Shown here in pieces: positions 45,565 through 53,879 of a stretch of 64,000 nucleotides of DNA. A program made the translations under genes and the position numbers. This DNA comes from Gammaproteobacteria bacterium. Lineage in GTDB: Bacteria > Pseudomonadota > Gammaproteobacteria > JAABTG01. The notes below the pieces were generated by a model. It saw nothing but the letters and a program-made list of their open reading frames with translations, had not been told where the DNA came from and made no database searches. Numbering within the stretch: the first letter of the stretch is position 1; each line of letters begins with the position of its first letter. Where the stretch lies: positions 1,088,790-1,152,789 of the forward strand of contig JAXHLS010000006.1 in assembly GCA_034522055.1 (NCBI GenBank), in the 5' to 3' direction.

Positions 45565-45642
45565 CGCGGCTGACATTTGCGACATGATAGAGAGATCCCA
45601 TTCCCCGAACTTCAATCCGGTTTACCATGGCAGGCCATTCCC

Positions 45643-46344
45643 ATGTATTTGAAACGCTATCTGCTCAGCGGTGTCATCACGGTCATTCCCCTGTGGGTGA
45701 CCTGGGTGGTGTTCAACTTCGTGTTCAACCAACTCAGCAAGTTCGGCACCCCGTGGGTCCGGGCCCTGTCCCGCAATATCCAGGAGGATAGCCCGGCCCT
45801 GGCGCGCTGGCTCCTCGCGCCCTGGCTCCAGGATGTGCTTGCCGCGTTCCTCACGCTGATCGCGCTCTATCTCCTCGGCTGGGCGGTGACCCGGGTAGTA
45901 GGGCGGCGCGCCTTTACCCTCATGGAAGATACCCTCGGACGACTGCCCCTGGTGACCCGGGTCTACGGCGCAGCGAAGAAGTTGGTCACCGTCCTCCAGC
46001 AGGAGCCGGAAGGCGTGCGGCGTGTGGTGTTGATACCCTTCCCGACCCCGGAGATGAAAACCGTGGGCTTCGTGACCCGCACCCTCAAGGATGCCACCAC
46101 CGGCGAGGAACTGGCCGCCGTATATGTGCCGACCACACCGAACCCCACCTCCGGCTACCTGGAGATCGTCCCGGTGCGGGTCCTTGTGGCCACGGACTGG
46201 AGCGCCGAGACGGCCATGAACTTCATCATCTCCGGCGGCGCCGTGGCGCCCCCCCATATCCATTACCATCAACCGCACATGCAGGCATCCCACGAGGATG
46301 GCTCATCGCATCACGGTACAACGCCGGACAAAGGCGCGCCATGA
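45643..46344 (+). CDS. DUF502 family membrane protein
   Basis: The 233-residue protein has two transmembrane helices (SGVITVIPLWVTWVVFNFVF and LAAFLTLIALYLLGWAVTRVV) and the DUF502 core: IYGAAKK-like VYGAAKKLVTVLQ, RRVVLIPFPTPEMKTVGFVT, VPTTPNPTSGYLEIVP and a late MNFIISGGAVAP. The His-rich tail is variable. The family's function is not established. The ATG at 45643 begins MYLKRYLLSG, the conserved start. Confidence 0.9.
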   Translation: MYLKRYLLSGVITVIPLWVTWVVFNFVFNQLSKFGTPWVRALSRNIQEDSPALARWLLAPWLQDVLAAFLTLIALYLLGWAVTRVVGRRAFTLMEDTLGRLPLVTRVYGAAKKLVTVLQQEPEGVRRVVLIPFPTPEMKTVGFVTRTLKDATTGEELAAVYVPTTPNPTSGYLEIVPVRVLVATDWSAETAMNFIISGGAVAPPHIHYHQPHMQASHEDGSSHHGTTPDKGAP

Positions 46345-46386
46345 TTGAGACGTCACCCGAGAAGAACCCCACCTATAGGCCTTACC

Positions 46387-46590
46387 TGTCGGGCTGAAGC
46401 CCGACCTACAACACCCCCCCACCACCTGTTCCTTCGGCACGGACAAGGTCGGGATTCATCCCGACATCTGTCACATGCTCCCGCCCAGCATCCCCTCATC
46501 CTGTCCTTCTCCCCAAGGGAGAAGGGACCTTCCCATGACGCCAAAGCGCGCAGCAACGTAGGGTGGGTCAAGCGCAGCGGACCCGCCGGC
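46387..46590. repeat. Palindrome block duplicated at 63271-63420
   Basis: This holds a GTCGGGCTGAAGCCCGAC hairpin (46387), a GGTCGGGATTCATCCCGAC hairpin (46447), a GTCCTTCTCCC/GGGAGAAGGGAC hairpin (46503-46528) and a GTAGGGTGGGTCAAGCG hairpin (46558). From 46447 on it matches 63273-63420 almost base for base, so a segment including the adjoining fcl and gmd remnants was duplicated. Confidence 0.85.
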
Positions 46591-46597
46591 TGCCGGC

Positions 46598-46650
46598 TCA
46601 GCTCCGGTAATCCCCCTGGTGCTCTAGGAACCACTCATAGGTGGCCCGTA
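46598..46650 (-). pseudogene. GDP-L-fucose synthase C-terminal remnant (copy I)
   Basis: Reading leftward, the last codons give RATYEWFLEHQGDYRS and a stop, matching the C-terminus of GDP-L-fucose synthase (fcl/wcaG). The rest of the gene is missing. A related remnant ending EHQGDYRG lies at 63425. Confidence 0.65.
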
Positions 46651-46710
46651 CCCCCCACCGATCAATCGGCCAGAGGGCTGGCCTCCTACACCGCGAATCA
46701 AACCCACCCG

Positions 46711-48629
46711 ATAGGGGTCGGGAAGGAGTGACCCTCCCCGCCCTCCGAACCGTGCATGCGGTTCTCCCGCACACGGCTCTCCAGTCGGTGGTTACCTCAT
46801 CGGGATTGGCTCGCCAACGTCCGGGCTTCGGTCATGGTGAAAAGCCCAGCCGCAGCGAAGAACGCGTTCGGCCAGCGGAGATGGTCGGACTGACAATGAC
46901 CCGCTCCCGGGCACTTCTGCTGCTTGCGCAACAGCGCCCGTAATCGACGTCGGACAAAACCGTCCACGCGAGGAAAGGTCCACGGGTGCGCGTGCTGGAA
47001 ATACACGAACCAGCCACGCAGCATCGGGTTCAGGTCGGCCACAATCCGCGCCAGCGAATCCCCACGACTGCGCCGGGTTTTGGCCCGGATCCGGTCGTAA
47101 AGGGCCTTGCGGCTCTTCTTGCGTACCCACCGCCGTCCCGCTTCAAACCGGTACCCGAGAAACTCAAAGCCTTCCCCGGGCTGCCGGCAATCCCCCACAC
47201 GGGTCTTCTCCGGGTGCAGTTGCAGACCATTGGCCTCCACCCAGTGCCGCAACTCCTGCAGCGCCTCCTGGGCTTCGTCCGGACTGGCACACAGGATCAC
47301 GAGGTCGTCAGCATACCGAACCATCCGATAGCCGCGCTGGGTCATGTGTACATCCAGCCCGTGCAGGTACAGATTCGCGAGTAACGGACTGATCACCGCC
47401 CCTTGGGGCGAGCCCCGGGTCGGCGTCCAGCGCGCTATCTCCGCCGCCACGTCCTGGCGCAACCAGGCGCGCAGCAGGTCGAGGATCCGACCATCGCTGA
47501 TCCGGTCCTCGACCCGGGCCATCAACGCTTCGTGCGGGATGGTGTCGAAGTACTGGGCCAGGTCGGCATCCACCACATGGGTGTAGCCCTCCCGAACCAG
47601 CCCATCCACTTCCCGCAGCGCATCCTTGCACCCGCGACCCGGGCGAAACCCGTAACTCATCGGCAAAAACTGGTGCTCGAAAATCGGCTCGAGCACCCGC
47701 TTCATCGCCGCCTGCACAATCCGGTCCTTCACCGTCGGAATGCCCAGGGGACGCGTCCCTGTCCCCTTCGGAATCTCCACCCGACGCACCGCATCCGGTC
47801 GGTACCGTCCAATTCCCAGCGCCTCTCCCAGCTCCGCCAGATACCGCTCGGCCTGGGCCTCAAAACGCTGCACACTCTGGCCATCCACCCCCGCTGAACC
47901 CCGGTTGGCCCGCACATCCTGCCACGCCCGTTCCAGGGTCTGGGGGCGATGCACCTTGTCGATCAGACTGAACCACTTCGTCCCTTGGACGCCGTTACCC
48001 AGCGCCGCCAACATGCGCTCCGTCCAGATCGTGCGGTCCACCCACGGCCATTCCACCGGGTTGGACGAGTCTGGCTTAGCCTCTTGCGAGACACTCTCGA
48101 CCCTTTGCATACGCGCTCACCTCCTCCAGACTTCACCCATCCACCTTCCTGCCTCCCTTCCCTCGGCGCGATTTCTGTTCTTCGCGCTTTCCCGGCACCA
48201 CCCACGGTTTTAGGCGGAGGACGCCCTCCAGCTCTTGGGTCCGCGTTTCCGCAGCACCTCGCCATGACCGCAGCAGAACCGTTCAGTACTACGAAGGCTC
48301 TGACTCCTGCCCACCGTCACCACGGCGGTCAGGTCTCCCCGCTTCTCTCGCATTTCCTTCCCAGCGTTCCGTCTCCAACCACGGAGGGGACCCGAATGTC
48401 GCTTTCCACGCCAATCCCAGCGCATCCGATGATTTTCAGGCTTCACCTTCTCCTAGCGGGCTCGCCGTCCCGTACCGCCGAATCGAGTTCGTCATCCTAC
48501 GGACCGCCAGTTCGCCTCCGGTTGCTCTCCACCCCGCCTCGCGACGACGCAGTTACCTTCGACTACGGGGCCTTGGCTTACCCCGACACGGACTCTCACC
48601 GTGCAGAAAATGCGCCTCCACGGACGCAC
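46711..48629 (-). mobile_element. Group IIC intron, copy 1 (1919 nt)
   Basis: On the minus strand it begins GTGCGTCCGTGG at 48629, matching the GUGYG 5' end. It carries a reverse transcriptase gene and a 34-nt domain V (46747-46780, starting AGAGCCGTGTGCGGGAG), and ends ...CCCCTAT near 46711. The 5' exon is a GCCGAGGGGGCTCGGC hairpin, fitting the habit of class C introns to insert after terminator stems. The same 1919 nt recur at 50319-52237 with only a few differences. The 3' end is placed by comparison with an empty flank copy at 48664-48730. Confidence 0.85.
46797..48110 (-). CDS. ltrA: Group II intron reverse transcriptase/maturase, copy 1
   Basis: The 437 residues comprise RT blocks (RRVEIPKGTGTRPLGIPTVKDRIVQ, YGFRPGRGCKDAL, DADLAQYFDTIPH, GSPQGAVISPLLANLYLH, MVRYADDLVILC with the YADD catalytic site) and a maturase domain (LNPMLRGWFVYFQHAHPW). 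There is no C-terminal HNH endonuclease, as expected for class C. It differs from the copy at 50405 at only three positions that I can see (Gln/His in RFEAxAER, Ala/Val in RQDVxAEI, Cys/Arg in KQQKxPG). Confidence 0.95.
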   Translation of the reverse strand: MQRVESVSQEAKPDSSNPVEWPWVDRTIWTERMLAALGNGVQGTKWFSLIDKVHRPQTLERAWQDVRANRGSAGVDGQSVQRFEAQAERYLAELGEALGIGRYRPDAVRRVEIPKGTGTRPLGIPTVKDRIVQAAMKRVLEPIFEHQFLPMSYGFRPGRGCKDALREVDGLVREGYTHVVDADLAQYFDTIPHEALMARVEDRISDGRILDLLRAWLRQDVAAEIARWTPTRGSPQGAVISPLLANLYLHGLDVHMTQRGYRMVRYADDLVILCASPDEAQEALQELRHWVEANGLQLHPEKTRVGDCRQPGEGFEFLGYRFEAGRRWVRKKSRKALYDRIRAKTRRSRGDSLARIVADLNPMLRGWFVYFQHAHPWTFPRVDGFVRRRLRALLRKQQKCPGAGHCQSDHLRWPNAFFAAAGLFTMTEARTLASQSR

Positions 48630-48655
48630 TAGGAGCCGAGCCCCCTCGGCGATTA
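48630..48655 (-). terminator. Hairpin forming the 5' exon of intron copy 1
   Basis: GCCGAGGGGGCTCGGC followed by TCCTA lies directly before the intron 5' end. Its relative at 52238-52263 (GCCGAGGGGACTCGGC, TCTTA) stands before copy 2 and follows a real gene pair, so this is a terminator-type target. Confidence 0.6.
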
Positions 48656-48663
48656 ACCCTCGA

Positions 48664-48772
48664 CGATCGCGCCCCCCCACCGACCAATCGGCCAGAGGGC
48701 TGGCCTCCTACACCGCAAATCGAACCCACCCTATGAGCGGATTGGGCCGGGGTGAGGGGAAAAGCCACCCCC
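48664..48772. repeat. GTAG-type hairpin with stem GGCCAGCCCTCTGGCC, empty-site copy
   Basis: On the minus strand this reads GGGTGGGTTCGATTTGCGGT then GTAGGAGGCCAGCCC and TCTGGCCGATTGG. The same sequence flanks the 3' ends of both class C introns (46657-46710 and 50266-50318). Here no intron adjoins it, so it shows the flank without an insertion. The rest up to 48772 holds no gene. Confidence 0.7.
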
Positions 48773-48908
48773 TCACTCGTGATAATTAAACGCCCCATAC
48801 CCCGCCTTTTTCACCAGCGCACCCCGCTTGGCCAGTTGCAGGTCGTCTTCCATCATCTCCGTCACCATCGCCTCCAAGATGAGGCGCAACGTCCACCCCA
48901 GCTTCTAC
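48773..48908 (-). pseudogene. GDP-mannose 4,6-dehydratase C-terminal remnant (copy I, part A)
   Basis: Compared with 63534-63665, this is the last 40 or so codons of gmd (the [18 protein letters not shown] region) with substitutions and a one-base length change that breaks the frame. Homology stops at CAGCTTCT (48907), and the next part of gmd resumes at 56268, so about 7.4 kb has entered the remnant. Confidence 0.7.
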
Positions 48909-48951
48909 CGCGCCTGGTCGGCCGCTCTTGGGGGACACGGACGTGTTTCTC

Positions 48952-49170
48952 TCACCCCTCTCTGGAAGCTCTAACCCCGTCGACAATATTTTGGGTACTG
49001 GCAGACGTCTCGACGCCCGCCACATCGAAGGGGGATACGCGTCTCGCGATTTTCGCCTTGAGCGAAAATACCGATCCGTCTTTCCTGCGTATCTCGACCT
49101 CCTCACTCTGAGCAAGCTTCAGGAGCTTGGAGAGATTCTGCCTCGCTTCCGAATAGGTGAACACCTTCAT
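48952..49170 (-). CDS. Phd/YefM-type antitoxin, without adjacent toxin
   Basis: The 72 residues begin MKVFTYSEARQNLSKLLKLAQ, the N-terminal DNA-binding fold of Phd antitoxins, followed by EVEIRRKDGSVFSLK and a C-terminal tail SPFDVAGVETS that would bind a PIN-type toxin. No toxin follows. It stands 46 bases downstream of a RelE-type toxin that already has its own antitoxin. Confidence 0.75.
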   Translation of the reverse strand: MKVFTYSEARQNLSKLLKLAQSEEVEIRRKDGSVFSLKAKIARRVSPFDVAGVETSASTQNIVDGVRASREG

Positions 49171-49216
49171 GGGCTCTCACTCCATCGTCTCGATGCCCAA
49201 AGCATCGGCTACCTTT

Positions 49217-49507
49217 TCAGCCCTCTTTCTGCTTACGGATTCGCCGGTAGGTTTCCTCGTAGATGTTGCGGCGCGGACCGACGGAGACGATGTCGACGTT
49301 ACCGTCGTTCGCCAGCCGATAGACAATGCGCAGGCGGCCGAGACGATAGCTGCGCAGTCCCGCAAGCTCCTCCTTAAGGGGCTTGCCGGCGCACGGATCG
49401 TCGAGCACGGTCTGCAAAGCCCTTCGCACCTTGCGCTTGATATCCGGATGAAGGCCGCGTACCCGCCGCGCCACCTCTTCCGGCACCCTCAGCCTGCGCG
49501 CCTCCAT
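49217..49507 (-). CDS. RelE/ParE-family toxin
   Basis: The 96 residues match the RelE fold: RRVRGLHPDIKRKVRRALQTVLDDP, GKPLKEELAGLRSYRLGRLRIVYRL and a C-terminal VDIVSVGPRRNIYEETYRRI. RelE members cleave mRNA at the ribosome; ParE members poison gyrase. The GLRSYRLGRLRIVYR segment favours RelE. It lies 15 bases downstream of its antitoxin gene. Confidence 0.85.
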   Translation of the reverse strand: MEARRLRVPEEVARRVRGLHPDIKRKVRRALQTVLDDPCAGKPLKEELAGLRSYRLGRLRIVYRLANDGNVDIVSVGPRRNIYEETYRRIRKQKEG

Positions 49508-49522
49508 GCCCGGGCTGCCTTC

Positions 49523-49786
49523 TCAGTCCTCTAAGAGTTCTTCCAGGGTATACAGCGAGGCTTCGCCCTTGCGCAAGGCCGCCAGCCCCTCCCGGATCTC
49601 GGCCATGCCTTCGTCGTCCAGGCGTATGGCCAGGGTCTCCCGCCAGCTCTCGAACTCGTCCGGGCTTACAAGGACAGCGGCGGGCAGGCCGTTGCGGGTG
49701 ATGATAACCTCCTCGTCTGTGGCATTGAGGTCGTCGATGAGAGCGCTCAGCTTCATCTTCGCTTCAGAGAGGGAAAGGGTCTTCAT
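49523..49786 (-). CDS. Phd/YefM-family antitoxin partner of the RelE toxin
   Basis: The 87 residues start MKTLSLSEAKMKLSALIDDL and continue EEVIITRNGLPAAVLVSPDEFESWRE, the YefM/Phd DNA-binding fold, with an acidic C-terminus that would neutralise the toxin. Gene order antitoxin then toxin is standard, and the pair probably represses its own promoter. Confidence 0.85.
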   Translation of the reverse strand: MKTLSLSEAKMKLSALIDDLNATDEEVIITRNGLPAAVLVSPDEFESWRETLAIRLDDEGMAEIREGLAALRKGEASLYTLEELLED

Positions 49787-49882
49787 AGTCTGAATTCTGG
49801 TTGACCTGAATAACGGGCACTATAGGACCGGGCGCCATAACCGGCAAGCCCTGGCCCCCTCGGCCACACGGCAAATTTGTTC

Positions 49883-50103
49883 TCACCCTGCCACCCGAGC
49901 CGAACCGAGTGAGTTGGCGGTCAGGCGCAGGTAGTCGAAGACCCTTCGAGAGCTGGAGGCGAGTTGGCGCATCATTTGCGCGATCGACTGGCGGGGTTTC
50001 TGGAACGACTTCAAGATCCCCACCGCGAAACGGCGCAGGCGCGTGACGTTCTCCGGGCCGTAGCCGGTGCGTATGCGGCTGCGATCCTCGTCGTAATTCC
50101 AGC
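49883..50103 (-). pseudogene. ISAs1-family transposase C-terminal remnant
   Basis: On the minus strand the frame reads NYDEDRSRIRTGYGPENVTR, LRRFAVGILKSFQ and FDYLRLTANS before a stop, typical of the C-terminus of ISAs1-type transposases. The rest of the gene is absent; it is cut where a GTAG-type hairpin begins at 50105. Confidence 0.65.
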
Positions 50104-50318
50104 TCGTAGGTTGGGGTGAGGAACGAACCCCAACATGACCAGAGCACTAATGTAGGTCGGGATTCATCCCGACATTTCCGCCCCGACCCCCGTCGGCTGC
50201 CAAGAGCAGCCGACCTACAGCCCTGGTTTTCTGTGTCCCTGGTTTTCGACGATCGCGCGCCCCCACCGACCAATCGGCCAGAGGGCTGGCCTCCTACATC
50301 GCAAATCGAACCCACCCG
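50104..50318. repeat. GTAG-type hairpins next to intron copy 2
   Basis: In order: GTTGGGGTGAGGAACG hairpin (50106), GGTCGGGATTCATCCCGAC hairpin (50154), stem CGGCTGCC hairpin (near 50192) and the stem GGCCAGCCC hairpin (50266-50300) that forms the intron 3' exon. Confidence 0.8.
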
Positions 50319-52237
50319 ATAGGGGTCGGGAAGGAGTGACCCTCCCCGCCCTCCGAACCGTGCATACGGTTCTCCCGCACACGGCTCTCCAGTCGGTGGT
50401 TACCTCATCGGGATTGGCTCGCCAACGTCCGGGCTTCGGTCATGGTGAAAAGCCCAGCCGCAGCGAAGAACGCGTTCGGCCAGCGGAGATGGTCGGACTG
50501 ACAATGACCCGCTCCCGGGCGCTTCTGCTGCTTGCGCAACAGCGCCCGTAATCGACGTCGGACAAAACCGTCCACGCGAGGAAAGGTCCACGGGTGCGCG
50601 TGCTGGAAATACACGAACCAGCCACGCAGCATCGGGTTCAGGTCGGCCACAATCCGCGCCAGCGAATCCCCACGACTGCGCCGGGTTTTGGCCCGGATCC
50701 GGTCGTAAAGGGCCTTGCGGCTCTTCTTGCGTACCCACCGCCGTCCCGCTTCAAACCGGTACCCGAGAAACTCAAAGCCTTCCCCGGGCTGCCGGCAATC
50801 CCCCACACGGGTCTTCTCCGGGTGCAGTTGCAGACCATTGGCCTCCACCCAGTGCCGCAACTCCTGCAGCGCCTCCTGGGCTTCGTCCGGACTGGCACAC
50901 AGGATCACGAGGTCGTCAGCATACCGAACCATCCGATAGCCGCGCTGGGTCATGTGTACATCCAGCCCGTGCAGGTACAGATTCGCGAGTAACGGACTGA
51001 TCACCGCCCCTTGGGGCGAGCCCCGGGTCGGCGTCCAGCGCGCTATCTCCGCCACCACGTCCTGGCGCAACCAGGCGCGCAGCAGGTCGAGGATCCGACC
51101 ATCGCTGATCCGGTCCTCGACCCGGGCCATCAACGCTTCGTGCGGGATGGTGTCGAAGTACTGGGCCAGGTCGGCATCCACCACATGGGTGTAGCCCTCC
51201 CGAACCAGCCCATCCACTTCCCGCAGCGCATCCTTGCACCCGCGACCCGGGCGAAACCCGTAACTCATCGGCAAAAACTGGTGCTCGAAAATCGGCTCGA
51301 GCACCCGCTTCATCGCCGCCTGCACAATCCGGTCCTTCACCGTCGGAATGCCCAGGGGACGCGTCCCTGTCCCCTTCGGAATCTCCACCCGACGCACCGC
51401 ATCCGGTCGGTACCGTCCAATTCCCAGCGCCTCTCCCAACTCCGCCAGATACCGCTCGGCATGGGCCTCAAAACGCTGCACACTCTGGCCATCCACCCCC
51501 GCTGAACCCCGGTTGGCCCGCACATCCTGCCACGCCCGTTCCAGGGTCTGGGGGCGATGCACCTTGTCGATCAGACTGAACCACTTCGTCCCTTGGACGC
51601 CGTTACCCAGCGCCGCCAACATGCGCTCCGTCCAGATCGTGCGGTCCACCCACGGCCATTCCACCGGGTTGGACGAGTCTGGCTTAGCCTCTTGCGAGAC
51701 ACTCTCGACCCTTTGCATACGCGCTCACCTCCTCCAGACTTCACCCATCCACCTTCCTGCCTCCCTTCCCTCGGCGCGATTTCTGTTCTTCGCGCTTTCC
51801 CGGCACCACCCACGGTTTTAGGCGGAGGACGCCCTCCAACTCTTGGGTCCGCGTTTCCGCAGCACCTCGCCATGACCGCAGCAGAACCGTTCAGTACTAC
51901 GAAGGCTCTGACTCCTGCCCACCGTCACCACGGCGGTCAGGTCTCCCCGCTTCTCTCGCATTTCCTTCCCAGCGTTCCGTCTCCAACCACGGAGGGGACC
52001 CGAATGTCGCTTTCCACGCCAATCCCAGCGCATCCGATGATTTTCAGGCTTCACCTTCTCCTAGCGGGCTCGCCGTCCCGTACCGCCGAATCGAGTTCGT
52101 CATCCTACGGACCGCCAGTTCGCCTCCGGTTGCTCTCCACCCCGCCTCGCGACGACGCAGTTACCTTCGACTACGGGGCCTTGGCTTACCCCGACACGGA
52201 CTCTCACCGTGCAGAAAATGCGCCTCCACGGACGCAC
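50319..52237 (-). mobile_element. Group IIC intron, copy 2 (1919 nt)
   Basis: The ends are the same as in copy 1: GTGCGTCCGTGG at 52237, domain V at 50355-50388, 3' end near 50319. It sits in the terminator hairpin of the nucleotidyltransferase gene pair at 52282-53030. The near identity of the two copies shows recent movement or duplication. Confidence 0.85.
50405..51718 (-). CDS. ltrA: Group II intron reverse transcriptase/maturase, copy 2
   Basis: This 437-residue protein has the same RT and maturase motifs as the copy at 46797, including VRYADDLVILC. It is intact with no frameshift or stop. Both copies therefore could supply splicing and mobility. Confidence 0.95.
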   Translation of the reverse strand: MQRVESVSQEAKPDSSNPVEWPWVDRTIWTERMLAALGNGVQGTKWFSLIDKVHRPQTLERAWQDVRANRGSAGVDGQSVQRFEAHAERYLAELGEALGIGRYRPDAVRRVEIPKGTGTRPLGIPTVKDRIVQAAMKRVLEPIFEHQFLPMSYGFRPGRGCKDALREVDGLVREGYTHVVDADLAQYFDTIPHEALMARVEDRISDGRILDLLRAWLRQDVVAEIARWTPTRGSPQGAVISPLLANLYLHGLDVHMTQRGYRMVRYADDLVILCASPDEAQEALQELRHWVEANGLQLHPEKTRVGDCRQPGEGFEFLGYRFEAGRRWVRKKSRKALYDRIRAKTRRSRGDSLARIVADLNPMLRGWFVYFQHAHPWTFPRVDGFVRRRLRALLRKQQKRPGAGHCQSDHLRWPNAFFAAAGLFTMTEARTLASQSR

Positions 52238-52263
52238 TAAGAGCCGAGTCCCCTCGGCGATTC
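52238..52263 (-). terminator. Terminator-like hairpin interrupted by intron copy 2
   Basis: GCCGAGGGGACTCGGC with a TCTTA tail stands 19 bases after the stop of the small gene at 52282. The intron begins directly after it, so the operon's own T-rich tail may now lie beyond the intron. Confidence 0.6.
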
Positions 52264-52281
52264 ATCCATGTGGGAGTTCAG

Positions 52282-52491
52282 TTACAACCGCATGTCGTCG
52301 TCCACCATAGGCCGAAAGGGCTTCAGCTGGTGGTCGATAAAGGCGTTGTACTCCGTCACGAAACGCACGTACTCATCCGGCGTGAGCGTCCGTGCGGCGC
52401 GCCCCGCCCGCACCAGGGCCATGTCCCGACGCAGATCCGCCGAGGCGGCGGCGGCCAGCAGCTCTCTCTTGACGGCTTCAGGAATGGTCAC
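52282..52491 (-). CDS. Small partner protein of the nucleotidyltransferase
   Basis: The 69-residue helical protein (ELLAAAASADLRRDMALVRA, LTPDEYVRFVTEYNAF, ending PMVDDDMRL) overlaps the upstream nucleotidyltransferase gene by four bases. The arrangement resembles a two-gene toxin-antitoxin unit. The family is not recognised by me. Confidence 0.65.
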   Translation of the reverse strand: MTIPEAVKRELLAAAASADLRRDMALVRAGRAARTLTPDEYVRFVTEYNAFIDHQLKPFRPMVDDDMRL

Positions 52492-53030
52492 AAGCCTGCC
52501 GCCTTCCTCAGCTCCGCGAGCAGGTCCAGTCGCTCGAACAGGGCGAAATAGCCTTCGATGCGCGTCCAGTCCATAGAGTTCCCATGGCGGTCCATGAGGG
52601 CGATGATGTCGTCTCGATCCCGCGAACGGGACGGATCATTGACGAAGGCCTGGACCTTCAGACCGATGAGGTCTTCCGGCAGTAGCACCGGGATTTCCAA
52701 CACCCCGCCGAACAGCGGCTTGGTGGCGGCGCGCGCCAGCATGTGGGTAGTGGCCTCCCTGAAGGCATGCAGATAATCCACCTCGCCGAACACCCGCAGG
52801 TCTGAAACGTACTGGGATACGTTCTCGGACTGGTGGAGGAGGTGATAATTCATCCCCGTCATGATGGCATGGACCCGGGGCAGGTCGGCCTTACGGACCA
52901 AGAAATCCAGGTCCACCGTGGCCCGCTGCACCCCCCAAAGGCCGAGCGCAAACCCGCCCATCATGGCGTAGGCCACGTCCTCCCGGTCGAAACCGTGGAC
53001 CAGGCTCTTCAGTACACTGTGGAAGTCCAT
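52488..53030 (-). CDS. MNT/AbiEii-like nucleotidyltransferase
   Basis: The 180-residue protein has the nucleotidyltransferase motif GGFALGLWGVQRATVDLDFLV (GG then DxD-like acids), a later VDYLHAF segment, PVLLPEDLIGLKVQAFVNDP and SRDRDDIIALMDRH. This is the minimal nucleotidyltransferase fold seen in AbiEii and related toxins or antitoxins that modify RNA or partner proteins. It pairs with the 69-residue gene. Confidence 0.8.
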   Translation of the reverse strand: MDFHSVLKSLVHGFDREDVAYAMMGGFALGLWGVQRATVDLDFLVRKADLPRVHAIMTGMNYHLLHQSENVSQYVSDLRVFGEVDYLHAFREATTHMLARAATKPLFGGVLEIPVLLPEDLIGLKVQAFVNDPSRSRDRDDIIALMDRHGNSMDWTRIEGYFALFERLDLLAELRKAAGL

Positions 53031-53179
53031 GGGGCATAATCATAGCCCGCTACCAGTGTAGCCACCCACCACCCGTTCCCAGGGCTCGCAGTGGGCCGGG
53101 ATTCATCCCGACAGTCGGACTCGTAGGCCGGTTGCTTCCCTAACGCCGTCTCAACAACATCCTTGGTGCTCGAAACGTA

Positions 53180-53380
53180 TTAACTTTCATAACGATACGC
53201 GCCGCCCGAAATGATGAAAGAGGAGCGCGTATCGCCCTGTTCGTTCCCTCACCCCATCCCTGTACCCCGGGCATCCTGCCCTTCGCCCTACGGGCCGCGC
53301 CGAGGCGCGTTCAAATCCGTTTCCTACGGATTTGTCCCAGAGGAAGAGGGGGAGTTCGTGCTTCGCGACTTTCACGTTAA
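53180..53380. mobile_element. TTAA-bounded non-coding element, long form (201 bp), copy 4
   Basis: It starts TTAACTTTCATAACGATACG and ends GCGACTTTCACGTTAA. It matches copy 1 in length and middle section. Just to its right, bases 53387-53405 match codons for SPFDVA of the Phd antitoxin at 48952, so it seems to have entered or abutted a decayed antitoxin gene. The rest of the gap 53031-53567 holds a degraded GTAG hairpin (near 53095) and no gene. Confidence 0.7.
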
Positions 53381-53567
53381 TGCTCGCCACGTCGAAGGGG
53401 GATAAGCAGCTCACTAATCCCGACCCGCTCACCCCAGTGTTTCCACATCGCAGGACACCTCGGATGGCGAGAGCAGCCGACCTACTCCGCTGTCCGCGGA
53501 ACCTTGCAGCGCCGGGCGGACTAGACTAAGTTTATTAAACTTAGTCCATCGGCAGAGGAACGAAGCG

Positions 53568-53810
53568 ATGCGCATCGTCAACGTCCACGAGGCCAAGACC
53601 CATCTATCACGGCTGTTGGATCAAGCCGCCAAGGGCGAGCCCTTCATCATCGCCAAAGCGGGCAAACCCCTGGTCAAGGTGATGGCCGTCGATGCCCCCG
53701 AGCCACAAGACGTTCGGCGACTGGGTTTCCTGGCCGGCCAAATCGCCGTCTAGGATGACTTCGATACCATGGGCGGTGATGCCATCGAGCGCCTGTTCAC
53801 CGGCGAATAG
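53568..53810 (+). pseudogene. Phd-type antitoxin with premature stop, followed by vapC remnant
   Basis: The frame starts MRIVNVHEAKTHLSRLLDQA and continues GEPFIIAKAGKPLVKV to GQIAV, where TAG stops it after 61 codons. In the same frame beyond the stop it reads DDFDTMGGDAIERLFTGE and a second stop, the usual end of this antitoxin. A toxin start, VNLLLDTHLLL, follows at 53810 but ends at once in TAG. The pair is decayed, though a shortened antitoxin could still be made. Confidence 0.75.
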
Positions 53811-53879
53811 TGAATCTGCTGCTGGACACCCACCTGCTATTGTAGAATCGTTTCAGCGCACTGGTTGACAGGGCGCTCA

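Noticed and set aside
48111-48628. Small protein frames in the 5' part of the class C introns (for example 227 codons on the plus strand)
   Set aside because: This is structured intron RNA (domains I-IV). The frames are low-complexity, and both intron copies carry the same ones only because the DNA is duplicated.
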